From NCBI GenBank assembly GCA_945878845.1, contig CAMCUB010000001.1, positions 124,001 through 188,000 of the forward strand: 64,000 bases of DNA, read 5' to 3'. The notes under the pieces were generated by a model. It was not told the origin of the DNA. It saw only the letters and a program-made list of their open reading frames with translations, and did no database searches. Origin of the DNA: Erythrobacter sanguineus (GTDB lineage: Bacteria; Pseudomonadota; Alphaproteobacteria; Sphingomonadales; Sphingomonadaceae). Shown here piece by piece: positions 1 to 8,399 of this stretch. Each line of letters opens with the position of its first letter. Positions within the stretch are counted from its first letter, which is position 1. Both the position numbers and the translations under genes were made by a program.

Positions 1-1440
1 ATGCTCATTGCCGCAGCCCTTATCGTCGCACAGGCGCGCAGCCAGCGCCGTTCGATGCGCGCGCTGTGGCTGCCCGTCGCCGTGCTTCCACTGGTCGCCT
101 TCGTGCTCGACGAGTTCACCATCAACATCGACATGATCTCGGCCTTCCTCGCGATCCTGTTCGCCGCGATCGGTTTCAGCCGCATCAACCACAAGTATTT
201 CAGCGCCGGCATCGACGCGATGACGACCACCGCGATCAGTTCCGAGAAGGCCAACGCCGACTGGGACGTGTTCGCGCTCAAGATTGCCAATCTGTCCGAG
301 CTTTCGGAGGAATGGAGCTCGCGCGACATCGGCGATTTCGTCAACACCCTCATCGGCTATGTGAAGGGCCCGGGCGAGGTCGGCGATATCGCCTTCGAGC
401 GCGACGTGCTGATCTGGCTCGCGCCGCGCATGGAGAATGTCGAGCTCGAGCGCCACACCGATGGCCTGGCGCTGATGCTCAAAACCGCGATCAGCCACGA
501 TTGGCAATCCTCCAACGGCGCGCCCGCGATCGGGGTCGATACCAATTACGCTCTGCCGGTTGCGCTGCGCATCAAGAAGGCGATGCAGGCGGCCGACGAG
601 GCGGCGACCCGGGGCGTGCGCTTCATCATCAACGATGCCGCGCATCTCGAGGCGCGCAACCAGCGGCTCGAACTGATCCGCTTGCTCGAGAAGGGCCTGC
701 GCGATCGCGACATCGGGGTTGCCTACCAGCCCAAGATCGATCTCGCCTCGGGCCGGATCGTGGGTGCAGAGACGCTGATCCGCTGGCGGCCGGGCGGGGG
801 CGAGTTCGTCAATCCGCAGGATCTCGTGCTCGCCGCCGAGGCGGGCGACCGGATCAACGAGCTGACCCTGGTGGTGATGGAAACCGCGCTGGTCGATGGC
901 AAGCAGGCGATCGCGCTCGATCCGCGCTTCAAGCTGGCGGTCAACATGTCGGCCAAGAGCCTGTCGGACACGCACCTGTTGTTCGACATCATGACCATGC
1001 TTGGACGCTACAATTTCCCGCCGGAGAACCTGACGCTGGAACTGACCGAGACCGCGAAGCTCGAGGACCACCGGATCGCGCCGCAGATCGCGGCCTTGAA
1101 GGCGCGCGGCATCGGCCTGTCGATCGACGATTTCGGCACGGGCGAATCGAACCTCGACTATATCGAGAAGCTCCCCAGCTCCGAGCTCAAGATCGACAAG
1201 AAGTTCGTGCAGCACATGGCGAAGTCGGAAGAAAGCCGCGCCGTGGTGCGCGCAACGATCGAGATCGCGCATTCGCTCGGCAAGGTTGTGGTCGCCGAGG
1301 GGGTGGAGGATCTCGAGGTGGCAGCCGCGTTGCGCGCGATGGGCTGCGATCAGGCGCAGGGCTATCTGTTCTCGCAGGCGATCGGAATGCCCGAACTGCT
1401 GGCGATGATGGGCGGCGGGAGGGCTGCAGTTAACGCTTGA
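1..1440 (+). CDS. EAL-domain cyclic-di-GMP phosphodiesterase, probably 5'-truncated by the window edge
   Basis: The C-terminal half (from about residue 225) is an EAL domain that would hydrolyse cyclic di-GMP: the signature is seen as ETL at residue 257, with an NMSAKSL segment, an ELTET segment, the DDFGTG loop at 376 and a late EGVED motif. Residues 1-67 hold two hydrophobic segments, so the protein is membrane-anchored. The part between about 85 and 210 looks like a GGDEF fold without its GGDEF motif and should not make the signal. The first base of the window is the A of an ATG, but the opening residues read like the end of a membrane helix, so a larger upstream sensor part (for example CHASE2) is likely. 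Family is clear; the true start is not. Confidence 0.85.
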   Translation: MLIAAALIVAQARSQRRSMRALWLPVAVLPLVAFVLDEFTINIDMISAFLAILFAAIGFSRINHKYFSAGIDAMTTTAISSEKANADWDVFALKIANLSELSEEWSSRDIGDFVNTLIGYVKGPGEVGDIAFERDVLIWLAPRMENVELERHTDGLALMLKTAISHDWQSSNGAPAIGVDTNYALPVALRIKKAMQAADEAATRGVRFIINDAAHLEARNQRLELIRLLEKGLRDRDIGVAYQPKIDLASGRIVGAETLIRWRPGGGEFVNPQDLVLAAEAGDRINELTLVVMETALVDGKQAIALDPRFKLAVNMSAKSLSDTHLLFDIMTMLGRYNFPPENLTLELTETAKLEDHRIAPQIAALKARGIGLSIDDFGTGESNLDYIEKLPSSELKIDKKFVQHMAKSEESRAVVRATIEIAHSLGKVVVAEGVEDLEVAAALRAMGCDQAQGYLFSQAIGMPELLAMMGGGRAAVNA

Positions 1441-1464
1441 TTAGGGTTAATAATGTGTTACATA
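1437..1464 (+). promoter_or_regulatory. Candidate promoter of the short leader transcript
   Basis: A TTGATT box at 1437-1442 and a TACATA box at 1459-1464 are 16 bases apart, just after the EAL stop codon and before the leader peptide. The match to a housekeeping promoter is only moderate. Confidence 0.35.
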
Positions 1465-1501
1465 TCCGGGCATCGGGTAAATCAATGCTACGGAGGCATT
1501 T

Positions 1502-1540
1502 ATGTGGGCATGGTTCTACGAGATGCTCGGCACCCGCTGA
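1502..1540 (+). CDS. Orphan aromatic-rich leader peptide (12 aa)
   Basis: A GGAGG ribosome site at 1492-1496 lies 5 bases before an ATG that opens a 12-codon frame reading MWAWFYEMLGTR. A third of the peptide is aromatic (two Trp, one Phe, one Tyr). It is followed within 26 bases by an intrinsic terminator, the layout of an amino-acid attenuator leader. No aromatic-biosynthesis gene follows on this strand: the next feature is a tRNA-Pro on the opposite strand, then thyA. It may be a free-standing leader RNA or peptide that acts in trans, as the rhizobial Trp leader does, or a relic left by rearrangement. The function is inference. Confidence 0.55.
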   Translation: MWAWFYEMLGTR

Positions 1541-1565
1541 TAGGCTGCCGATCGGAATAGAAGAA

Positions 1566-1590
1566 AGCCTCGGGAAACCGGGGCTTTTTT
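1566..1590 (+). terminator. Intrinsic terminator after the leader peptide
   Basis: An 8-bp stem (1566-1573 with 1578-1585, one G-T pair) closes on a GAAA tetraloop and runs into a T tract ending at 1590. A competing stem, TCGGCA at 1527-1532 with TGCCGA at 1546-1551, spans the stop codon of the leader peptide. From here to the tRNA-Pro (1756) I see no gene. Confidence 0.8.
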
Positions 1591-1755
1591 CATTTCCGGG
1601 GGGTGTTGTGGGCCTGATCCCGGCGAAAGCGTCAGGCCTTGTAGCGGATCGCCAAATGCTTGCGAATCAGGGTTAACACGTGCCGCGCTAGGCACGCTCG
1701 CAAGCGCGAGCCCGCTGCCGGGCCGCGCCTTTGCCGCAACAACGCAAAAGGAAAT

Positions 1756-1832
1756 TGGTCGGGGAGAGAGGATTCGAACCTCCGGCCCCTGCCTCCCGAA
1801 GACAGTGCTCTACCAGGCTGAGCTACTCCCCG
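1756..1832 (-). tRNA. tRNA-Pro (anticodon CGG)
   Basis: A cloverleaf of 77 nt reads on the minus strand: acceptor CGGGGAG pairs with CTCCCCG, the 7-base anticodon loop TTCGGGA gives CGG, the T loop has GGTTCGAATCC, and CCA is encoded. Confidence 0.96.
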
Positions 1833-1943
1833 ACCGTGTCGTTCCCGCGCGGCAATCATGCCCTGCGGGTCGAGGCAAGGCGCGCCCTATAGGTGGCGAT
1901 GGGCATGGTGGCAAGCGGGCAATTGCGCGCTATGGTCGCGCGC

Positions 1944-2912
1944 ATGGCCAGCCTCGCGAATCCCCTCTCAGCCCCGGCAAATCCGCATCCCGAACAGCAA
2001 TATCTCGATCTTATGCGCCAGATCTGGGAGACGGGCAGCGAACGGATCGACCGCACCGGTATCGGCACGCGCTCGGTGTGCGGGAGCATGCTGCGATTCG
2101 ATCTTGGCGGGGGCGCCATGCCGCTGCTCACCACCAAGCGCGTCTACTGGAAGACCGCGACGCGCGAACTTCTGTGGTTCCTGACCGGCGAGACCAATAT
2201 CCGCCCGCTGGTGCTTCAGGGGGTGAAGATCTGGAACGAGTGGCCGCACGCCAAATATGTCCGCGAGACGGGCGATCCGATCAGCCTCGATGATTTCGTC
2301 CAGCGAATCGCCGAGGACGAAGGCTTTGCGCAGCGCTGGGGCGATCTCGGGCCGGTCTATGGCAAGCAGTGGGTCGACTGGCCGACCTATCGCTACCGCC
2401 CCGATGGGCTTTATGAAAAGGGCCTGGGGATCAATCAGGTCGCGGCCGTGATCGAATCGCTGCGCACCAGCCCCGGCAGCCGCCGCCACATCATCGAGGG
2501 CTGGAACGTCGCCGAGCTCGATCGCATGGCGCTCCCCCCGTGCCACAAGACCTACCAGTTCCATGTCGCAGGGGAGGGTGAGGGCGCGCGGCTCAATTGC
2601 TTGCTCTACCAGCGCAGCTGCGATGTCGCGCTGGGCCTGCCGTTCAACCTGTGGTCGGCGGCGCTGCTGACCGCGATGATCGCGCAGCAGGTCGGCATGG
2701 AGCCGGGCGAGCTGGTGTGGATGGGCGGAGACGTCCACCTCTACCTGAACCACGCGCATCTGATCGAGGAGCAGCTTGCGCGCCAGCCGCAGGGGCACCC
2801 GCGGCTCGAGATCACGCGGCAGCCCGAAACAATATTTGGATACGCAATCGAGGACTTCGTGGTGCATGATTACGCTCCGTTGCCCCCGATCAGCGCACCT
2901 GTTGCGGTGTGA
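1944..2912 (+). CDS. thyA: Thymidylate synthase
   Basis: This ThyA-type enzyme methylates dUMP to dTMP with methylene-tetrahydrofolate in the cytosol. The nucleophile is C200 in the PPCHKTYQFHV motif; RTGTGT-like RTGIGT and LLWFLTGETN near the N terminus and GDVHLYLNH near the C terminus are all present. At 322 residues it is longer than the 264-residue E. coli enzyme because of an insert of about 35 residues before the GDLGPVYGKQW motif, seen in many long-form enzymes. I chose the ATG at 1944 because homologous sequence begins about 15 residues later; in-frame ATGs at 1932 and 1893 are possible. It stands alone between tRNA-Pro and the bkd operon. Confidence 0.95.
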   Translation: MASLANPLSAPANPHPEQQYLDLMRQIWETGSERIDRTGIGTRSVCGSMLRFDLGGGAMPLLTTKRVYWKTATRELLWFLTGETNIRPLVLQGVKIWNEWPHAKYVRETGDPISLDDFVQRIAEDEGFAQRWGDLGPVYGKQWVDWPTYRYRPDGLYEKGLGINQVAAVIESLRTSPGSRRHIIEGWNVAELDRMALPPCHKTYQFHVAGEGEGARLNCLLYQRSCDVALGLPFNLWSAALLTAMIAQQVGMEPGELVWMGGDVHLYLNHAHLIEEQLARQPQGHPRLEITRQPETIFGYAIEDFVVHDYAPLPPISAPVAV

Positions 2913-2939
2913 TGGTGTCGCGCTCGCCATGCTTGACCG

Positions 2940-2969
2940 TTCACCGGCGGTGAAATAAAAATACGTATT
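2940..2969 (+). promoter_or_regulatory. Two palindromes upstream of the bkd operon (candidate operator)
   Basis: A 15-base palindrome (2940-2954, TTCACCG-G-CGGTGAA) is followed six bases later by a perfect 10-base palindrome AATACGTATT (2960-2969). They lie 60-90 bases before the E1-alpha start, where a regulator would bind. No T tract follows the first, so it is not a clear thyA terminator. The bound protein is unknown. Confidence 0.4.
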
Positions 2970-3028
2970 CAAGCAATGATCGCACCCGCGCAGAACAGCG
3001 GCGTGCCGGCACGGGGAGAGCGCGCATA

Positions 3029-4324
3029 ATGGCCGGTTCTGGCAATCCCGCAAAGGGCAATCGCCCGGCGCTCGCGCTGCATGTGCCCGAGCCGCGCTAC
3101 CGGCCCGGCGACAAGGCGGATTTCTCGCATATCGAGATCGGCCAGCCCGGCGACCAGCCGCGCCCGGACGAAGGCGTCCACCCGAGCACCATGGCGGGCC
3201 TCGCTTATGGCCTGGTGCGGGTGCTGGGCGACGACAATCAGGCGCACGGCCCGTGGAACCCGCGCCTCGATCCCGAAACGCTGCGCCAGATGCTCGGCCA
3301 CATGGCGCTGGTGCGGGCCTTTGATGAACGCATGTTCCGCGGCCAGCGCCAGGGCAAGACCAGCTTCTACATGAAGTGCACCGGTGAGGAGGCGACCTCG
3401 ATCGCGCCTGCCATGGCGCTCGCCAGTGACGACATGGTGTTCCCCTCCTACCGCCAGCAGGGCATTCTGATCGCGCGCGGCTATCCGCTGATCGAGATGA
3501 TCAACCAGATCTACTCGAACAAGGCCGACAAGCTGAAGGGCCGCCAGCTGCCGATCATGTATTCGAGCCGCGCGCACAGCTTCTTTTCGATCTCGGGCAA
3601 CCTCGCCACGCAATGCCCGCAAGCCGTGGGCTGGGCGATGGCGAGCGCGTGCCGCGGCGACAGCCGGATCGCGGCGAGCTGGGTGGGCGAAGGCTCGACT
3701 GCCGAGGGCGACTTCCACTCCGCCTGCACCTTCGCTGCGGTCTACAACGCGCCGGTGATCCTCAATGTCGTCAACAACCAGTGGGCGATTTCGAGTTTCA
3801 GCGGGTTCGCCGGGGCCGAGCGCACGACCTTTGCTGCGCGGGGCCTCGGTTACGGGATCGCGGCGCTGCGGGTCGACGGCAATGATGCGCTGGCCTGTTA
3901 TGCCGCCACCGAATGGGCCGCGACCCGTGCGCGCGGCAATCACGGCCCGACGCTGATCGAATACTTCACCTACCGCGCCGAAGGGCACTCCACCTCAGAC
4001 GATCCCAGCGGCTACCGCTCGGCGCAGGAGCGTGAGGAATGGCCGCTCGGCGATCCGGTCACGCGGCTCAAGTACCACCTCATCGCGATCGGCGAGTGGA
4101 ACGAGGAACGCCACGCGGCGATGGACCTTGAATGCGCCGAGCGGGTCAAGACCACCACCCAGGAGGCCGAGAAGAACGGCATCCTCGGCCATGGCCTGCA
4201 CCACCCGTTCCACACTATGTTCGAGGACGTCTACGAGGAGCTGCCCTGGCACCTTGAAGAGCAGGCCGAGCAGGCGATCCGTGAGCGCATCACCAAGTTC
4301 GGCACCGAAAGGCCCTTCGGATGA
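3029..4324 (+). CDS. bkdA1: Branched-chain 2-oxoacid dehydrogenase E1, alpha subunit
   Basis: This is the thiamine-diphosphate-dependent E1-alpha chain that decarboxylates the 2-oxoacids of valine, leucine and isoleucine. The cofactor motif runs from GEGST at about residue 220 to NNQWAIS at about 252. The long N-terminal lead (about 50 residues) and the C-terminal HHPFHTMFEDVYEELPWHLEEQ region are typical of BCKDH rather than pyruvate dehydrogenase. Length 431 aa. It is the first gene of a three-gene operon: its TGA overlaps the next ATG by 4 bases. No E3 (lipoamide dehydrogenase) gene is nearby, so the complex presumably shares one encoded elsewhere. Confidence 0.93.
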   Translation: MAGSGNPAKGNRPALALHVPEPRYRPGDKADFSHIEIGQPGDQPRPDEGVHPSTMAGLAYGLVRVLGDDNQAHGPWNPRLDPETLRQMLGHMALVRAFDERMFRGQRQGKTSFYMKCTGEEATSIAPAMALASDDMVFPSYRQQGILIARGYPLIEMINQIYSNKADKLKGRQLPIMYSSRAHSFFSISGNLATQCPQAVGWAMASACRGDSRIAASWVGEGSTAEGDFHSACTFAAVYNAPVILNVVNNQWAISSFSGFAGAERTTFAARGLGYGIAALRVDGNDALACYAATEWAATRARGNHGPTLIEYFTYRAEGHSTSDDPSGYRSAQEREEWPLGDPVTRLKYHLIAIGEWNEERHAAMDLECAERVKTTTQEAEKNGILGHGLHHPFHTMFEDVYEELPWHLEEQAEQAIRERITKFGTERPFG

Positions 4325-5385
4325 GCGACCAACCTGCCAACCTCGGCGAGAACGTGATCGCCGACGCGCCAGAGCGCCGCCTCAACATGATCGAGGCGAT
4401 CAACGAAGCGCTCGACATCATGCTGACGCGCGATCCCGATGTGATCATCATGGGCGAGGATGTCGGCTATTTCGGCGGCGTGTTCCGCGCCACCGCGGGG
4501 CTTCAGGCCAAGCACGGCAAGACCCGGGTGTTCGATACGCCGATTTCGGAATGCGGAATCATCGGTGTCGCGGTGGGGATGGGGGCCTACGGCCTGCGCC
4601 CCGTCCCCGAAATCCAGTTCGCCGACTATATCTATCCCGGTCTGGACCAGCTGATCTCTGAGGCCGCGCGCCTGCGTTATCGCTCCGCGGGCGATTACAT
4701 CGCGCCGATGACGGTGCGCTCGCCCTTCGGCGGGGGCATCTTCGGCGGCCAGACCCACAGCCAGAGCCCCGAGGCACTGTTCACGCACGTGGCGGGCCTC
4801 AAGACCGTGATCCCGGCGACCCCTTATGATGCCAAGGGCCTCTTGATCTCCGCCATCGAAGACAATGATCCGGTGATCTTCTTCGAGCCCAAGCGGATCT
4901 ATAACGGCCCCTTCACCGGCTTCTACGACAAGCCGGTTGAGCCGTGGAAGAAGCACCCCGATTCCGTGGTCCCCGAAGGCTACTACAAGGTCCCGCTCGG
5001 CAAGGCGCGGACCGTGCGCGCGGGCGAGCAGCTGACCGTGCTGGCTTACGGCACGATGGTCCACGTCGCCGAGGCAGTGTGCACCGCCAAGGGCGTCGAC
5101 GCCGAAATCCTCGACCTGCGCACGCTCGTGCCGCTCGACATCAAGGCGATCGAGGCCTCGGTCGAGAAGACCGGGCGCTGCCTGATCGTCCACGAGGCGA
5201 CCCGCACCTCGGGCTTCGGCGCGGAGCTTTCCGCGCTCGTCACCGAACGCTGCTTCTACCACCTCGAAGCCCCGGTCGAACGCGTCACCGGCTTCGACAC
5301 GCCCTATCCCCACAGCCTCGAATGGGCCTATTTCCCCGGCCCGGTCCGCATCGGCGAGGCGATCGACAAGCTTTTGAGCGAGTAA
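4321..5385 (+). CDS. bkdA2: Branched-chain 2-oxoacid dehydrogenase E1, beta subunit
   Basis: The 354-residue transketolase-like beta chain pairs with E1-alpha to form the alpha2-beta2 decarboxylase. Family motifs include IIMGEDVGYFGGVF near residue 42, FDTPISECGI near 72 and the SPFGGGIFGGQTHSQSPE segment, which is characteristic of the branched-chain enzymes. The C-terminal transketolase domain has GYGT-like AYGTMVHVA and HEATRTSGFGAEL. Translation is coupled to E1-alpha by an ATGA overlap, and E2 follows after 5 bases. Confidence 0.94.
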   Translation: MSDQPANLGENVIADAPERRLNMIEAINEALDIMLTRDPDVIIMGEDVGYFGGVFRATAGLQAKHGKTRVFDTPISECGIIGVAVGMGAYGLRPVPEIQFADYIYPGLDQLISEAARLRYRSAGDYIAPMTVRSPFGGGIFGGQTHSQSPEALFTHVAGLKTVIPATPYDAKGLLISAIEDNDPVIFFEPKRIYNGPFTGFYDKPVEPWKKHPDSVVPEGYYKVPLGKARTVRAGEQLTVLAYGTMVHVAEAVCTAKGVDAEILDLRTLVPLDIKAIEASVEKTGRCLIVHEATRTSGFGAELSALVTERCFYHLEAPVERVTGFDTPYPHSLEWAYFPGPVRIGEAIDKLLSE

Positions 5386-5390
5386 CCGCA

Positions 5391-6689
5391 ATGGCCAAGT
5401 TCATTTTCAAGATGCCCGACGTGGGCGAGGGCGTGGCCGAGGCGGAAGTCGTCGAATGGCACGTGAAGGTCGGCGACCGGGTCGAGGAAGACCAGCACAT
5501 CGTCGACGTGATGACCGACAAGGCGACGATCGACATCGAAAGCCCGGTCTCCGGCGTCGTGACGACGCTGGCGGGCGAGGTGGGTGACACTATCGCGATC
5601 GGCGGGATGCTGCTGGTGATCGAGACCGAAGGCGACTCTGGCGGCGAGGCGACCGAAGAGGAAGCCGAAGCGGCTGCAGAGCAGATCGAGGACGACATGT
5701 CCGATGCGCCGACCTCGGAAGAGGTGGCGGAGCGGATCGATGCCGAGAACCCCGACGCCGACGACGCCATCACCGCCGCGCCTGCGTCCGAGCCCGCGCC
5801 CGAACACAGGGGTGACGCGAAGGTCCTCGCAAGCCCCGCAGTGCGCCAGCGCGCGCGCGATCTCGGCATTGATCTCGCGCAAGTGAAGCCCGCCGCCGAT
5901 GGCCGCGTGCGCCATGCCGATCTCGACGCCTTCCTCGCTTATAATGCCGGGAGCGGCTTCGGTGCGGCGGGCAAGACGCGCTCCGACGAGACGATCAAGG
6001 TCATCGGCCTGCGCAAGCGTATCGCCCAGAACATGGCCGCCGCCAAGCGCCACATCCCGCACTTCACCTATGTCGAAGAGTGCGACGTCACCGATCTGGA
6101 GGAGCTGCGCGGGCAATTGAACGCCGCGCGCGGTGACCGGCCCAAGCTCACTCTGCTGCCGCTGCTGATCACCGCGATCTGCAAGGTGATCCCGCAATAC
6201 CCGATGATCAACGCGCGCTATGATGACGAGGCGAATGTGGTGACGCGCTACGGCACGGTGCATCTCGGCATGGCCGCGCAGACGGATAGCGGCCTGATGG
6301 TGCCGGTGATTCGCGACGCGCAGAGCCGCAACTTGTGGCAGCTCGCCCGCGAGATCGGGCGCTTGGCTGAGGCCGCGCGCAGCGGCAAGGCGAGTTCGGA
6401 GGAGCTTTCGGGCTCGACGCTGACCGTCACCTCACTGGGGCCGCTCGGCGGCGTTGCCACCACCCCCGTCATCAACCGGCCGGAAGTGGCGATCATCGGT
6501 CCCAACCGCATCGTCGAGCGCCCGATGTTCGTCCCCGACGGCATGGGCGGCGAGCGCATCGCCAAGCGCAAGCTGATGAACATCTCGATCTCCTGCGACC
6601 ACCGCGTGGTCGACGGGCACGATGCGGCAAGCTTCATCCAGGGCGTGAAGCGGCTGATCGAGACGCCGGCGCTTCTGCTGGTCGACTGA
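5391..6689 (+). CDS. bkdB: Dihydrolipoyl acyltransferase, E2 of the branched-chain dehydrogenase
   Basis: The 432-residue core enzyme carries one lipoyl domain (residues 1-78, lipoylated Lys44 in VMTDKATID), an acidic linker of about 50 residues, a small E1/E3-binding domain at about 135-175 (LASPAVRQRARDLGIDLAQV), and a C-terminal acyltransferase domain with the catalytic His404 and Asp408 in DHRVVDG. I chose the ATG at 5391 because the lipoyl domain starts there; the frame is open further upstream but lies inside E1-beta. It is the last gene of the operon. Confidence 0.94.
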   Translation: MAKFIFKMPDVGEGVAEAEVVEWHVKVGDRVEEDQHIVDVMTDKATIDIESPVSGVVTTLAGEVGDTIAIGGMLLVIETEGDSGGEATEEEAEAAAEQIEDDMSDAPTSEEVAERIDAENPDADDAITAAPASEPAPEHRGDAKVLASPAVRQRARDLGIDLAQVKPAADGRVRHADLDAFLAYNAGSGFGAAGKTRSDETIKVIGLRKRIAQNMAAAKRHIPHFTYVEECDVTDLEELRGQLNAARGDRPKLTLLPLLITAICKVIPQYPMINARYDDEANVVTRYGTVHLGMAAQTDSGLMVPVIRDAQSRNLWQLAREIGRLAEAARSGKASSEELSGSTLTVTSLGPLGGVATTPVINRPEVAIIGPNRIVERPMFVPDGMGGERIAKRKLMNISISCDHRVVDGHDAASFIQGVKRLIETPALLLVD

Positions 6690-6722
6690 TTGCGGTAATG
6701 TCGGGGCCGGGAGGGCTCCGAC

Positions 6723-7295
6723 ATGACCCGTGACCCGCGTATCGATGACTACATCGCCAAGGCGGCGCCCTTCGCGCAGCCAATCCTCGCGCACGTCCGC
6801 GGGCTGATCCATCAGGCGCTCCCCGGGGCTGAGGAGACGATCAAGTGGGGCATGCCGCACTTCACGGTCAGCGGCAGGAACATTGTCGGCCTCGCTGCCT
6901 TCAAGGCCCACGCCTCGGTCATCATCCATCGCGAGGAACGCTCAGGCGAGGGCATGGGGGCGCTGGGCAAGCTGGCACGCCTTGCGGACCTGCCGCCTGA
7001 TGCGGAGCTGATTGCGCGGTTTCAGGCACGGCCGGAAGCGCTCGCTCAGCCTAAGCCCAAGCCCAAGCGCGTGCCCAAGCCCGAATTGCCCGTGCCGCCC
7101 GCCTTTGAGGCCGCCCTTGATGCGGCGCCAGCGGCGCGCGCCACATTCAATGGCTTCGCCCCGTCGCACCGCCGCGAATATGTCGAGTGGATCGCTGACG
7201 CCAAGCGCGAGGAGACGCAGGCCAAGCGCATCGCGCAGGCGGTGGCATGGCTCGCCGAAGGGCGCAAACGCAATTGGAAGTACGAGAACTGCTGA
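6723..7295 (+). CDS. YdeI/DUF1801-like protein
   Basis: The 190-residue protein has an N-terminal DUF1801-type domain (PGAEETIKWGMPHF at about 37-50, then a hydrophobic strand region) and a C-terminal YdeI/OmpD-associated part with the pattern of a GFAPSHRREYVEWI helix and KREETQAKRIAQAVAWL near the end. Between them is a repeated Lys-Pro linker (about residues 107-120). Its biochemical role is unknown; YdeI relatives are linked to stress and peptide resistance. It follows the bkd E2 gene by 33 bases and may be read through from it. Confidence 0.75.
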   Translation: MTRDPRIDDYIAKAAPFAQPILAHVRGLIHQALPGAEETIKWGMPHFTVSGRNIVGLAAFKAHASVIIHREERSGEGMGALGKLARLADLPPDAELIARFQARPEALAQPKPKPKRVPKPELPVPPAFEAALDAAPAARATFNGFAPSHRREYVEWIADAKREETQAKRIAQAVAWLAEGRKRNWKYENC

Positions 7296-7332
7296 GGGCG
7301 CGCGGGGCGAGGAAAATTTGCCGATTGAGCCG

Positions 7333-7361
7333 TTGACAGCCCGCGGCCCCAGCCCTAATGG
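7333..7361 (+). promoter_or_regulatory. Promoter of tRNA-Asp
   Basis: A consensus -35 box TTGACA (7333-7338) is separated by 17 bases from TAATGG (7356-7361), 53 bases before the tRNA. Confidence 0.65.
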
Positions 7362-7414
7362 CGCTGCTCCATGAGCGGAACGGCATTGCCGTCACGCTCG
7401 AAAGGACAAGATGC

Positions 7415-7491
7415 GCGGGTGTAGCTCAGTTGGTTAGAGCGTCGGCCTGTCACGCCGAAGGTCGCGGGTTCGAGCCCCGTCACTCGCGCCA
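7415..7491 (+). tRNA. tRNA-Asp (anticodon GTC)
   Basis: A 77-nt cloverleaf: acceptor GCGGGTG pairs with CACTCGC, the anticodon loop CTGTCAC gives GTC, the T loop is GGTTCGAGCC, and CCA is encoded. Confidence 0.97.
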
Positions 7492-7524
7492 CTTGTTCCA
7501 CGGAAAGGCCGTCAGAGGCCATCG

Positions 7525-7551
7525 AAAGGCGGGCGCTTAGTCCGCCTTTTT
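7525..7551 (+). terminator. Terminator of tRNA-Asp
   Basis: AAAGGCGG (7525-7532) pairs with CCGCCTTT (7542-7549) across a 9-base loop and continues in Ts to 7551. The loop contains the stop codon of the convergent DUF2842 gene, so the hairpin may serve both directions. Confidence 0.75.
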
Positions 7552-7782
7552 GGTGTCTGGCGCCGGCGGGCTCCAGCTCCCCGTCTCCATCCAGATCAGG
7601 AAGCGCCGCAAGGGCAGCAGCCAGACGAGCCCGAGCACGGTGTAGACCACCGCCTGCGCGCCGCCTGACCAGCCGCCGATGATGTCGGGCGCATAGCGCG
7701 CGATCACGACGCCATAGACCATCAGCAGGACGAACAGGCTGACGATGCCGAAGGGGATTCGCCAGGTCGGGGTCTCGCGCAT
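7537..7782 (-). CDS. DUF2842 small membrane protein
   Basis: An 81-residue protein with two membrane helices (about 10-30 and 42-60) and the opening MRETPTWRIPFG that fits the DUF2842 family, small alphaproteobacterial inner-membrane proteins of unknown role. It starts 2 bases after the fau stop codon, so the two are cotranscribed. I took the ATG at 7782; the longer upstream frame lies inside fau. Confidence 0.75.
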   Translation of the reverse strand: MRETPTWRIPFGIVSLFVLLMVYGVVIARYAPDIIGGWSGGAQAVVYTVLGLVWLLPLRRFLIWMETGSWSPPAPDTKKAD

Positions 7783-7784
7783 GT

Positions 7785-8363
7785 TCAGAGGTTTCCGTAG
7801 ATCCGGGTGGGGGTGACAACGGCATCGAGCGGCTTGTCGTGGGGTTCGGTCGGCAGGGTGTCGCAAACTTGCGCGTCCCATGCGAGGCCAACGGCGAGGG
7901 TGGGAGGATGTTCCGCGAGCCAGCGATCATAATGCCCGCCGCCCTGGCCGAGCCGATCGAGCGCGGGGGTGAAGCCCACCAGCGGCACGAACAACACGTC
8001 GGGCACCAGCGGCTCGGCGTCGGCGGCAGGCTGGAGGATGCCGAAGGGGCCGACCTCCAGATCGTCCTGCGCGTAAGGGTCGGTGTGGTGGCGGAAGCTC
8101 ATCGGGGCGTCCGGTTGCGCGAAATGGGGCAGGGCAATGGTGTGCCCGGCGTCGCGGAAGAAGCGGGCGTAGGCGGCTGCGGGGGCCTCCCATGGGCCGG
8201 CATGATAGACGCCGATCACCGCCTCCGCCGGAATGCGCGGGAGCAGCGGGGCAGGGGGGCGGTGGAACAGCAGACCGCGGATCGCATCAGGCAGGGCCTC
8301 GACATGCGCCTTGCGCGCAGTGCGCAGGGTTTTGCGGAGTTCGGATTTGGTTGGTTCTGTCAT
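7785..8363 (-). CDS. fau: 5-formyltetrahydrofolate cyclo-ligase
   Basis: The 192-residue enzyme converts 5-formyl- to 5,10-methenyl-tetrahydrofolate using ATP. The nucleotide/metal loop GQGGGHYDRWL and the preceding VPLVGFTPALDRL strand are diagnostic. The N-terminal helix KSELRKTLRTARKAH is typical of the family. The gene follows a 6S RNA and zapA, the same order as in E. coli (zapA-ssrS-ygfA), which supports both calls. Confidence 0.93.
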   Translation of the reverse strand: MTEPTKSELRKTLRTARKAHVEALPDAIRGLLFHRPPAPLLPRIPAEAVIGVYHAGPWEAPAAAYARFFRDAGHTIALPHFAQPDAPMSFRHHTDPYAQDDLEVGPFGILQPAADAEPLVPDVLFVPLVGFTPALDRLGQGGGHYDRWLAEHPPTLAVGLAWDAQVCDTLPTEPHDKPLDAVVTPTRIYGNL

Positions 8364-8399
8364 CTTCTAAGGCGGTAGACTTCGCTCGCGTCAGCTACA

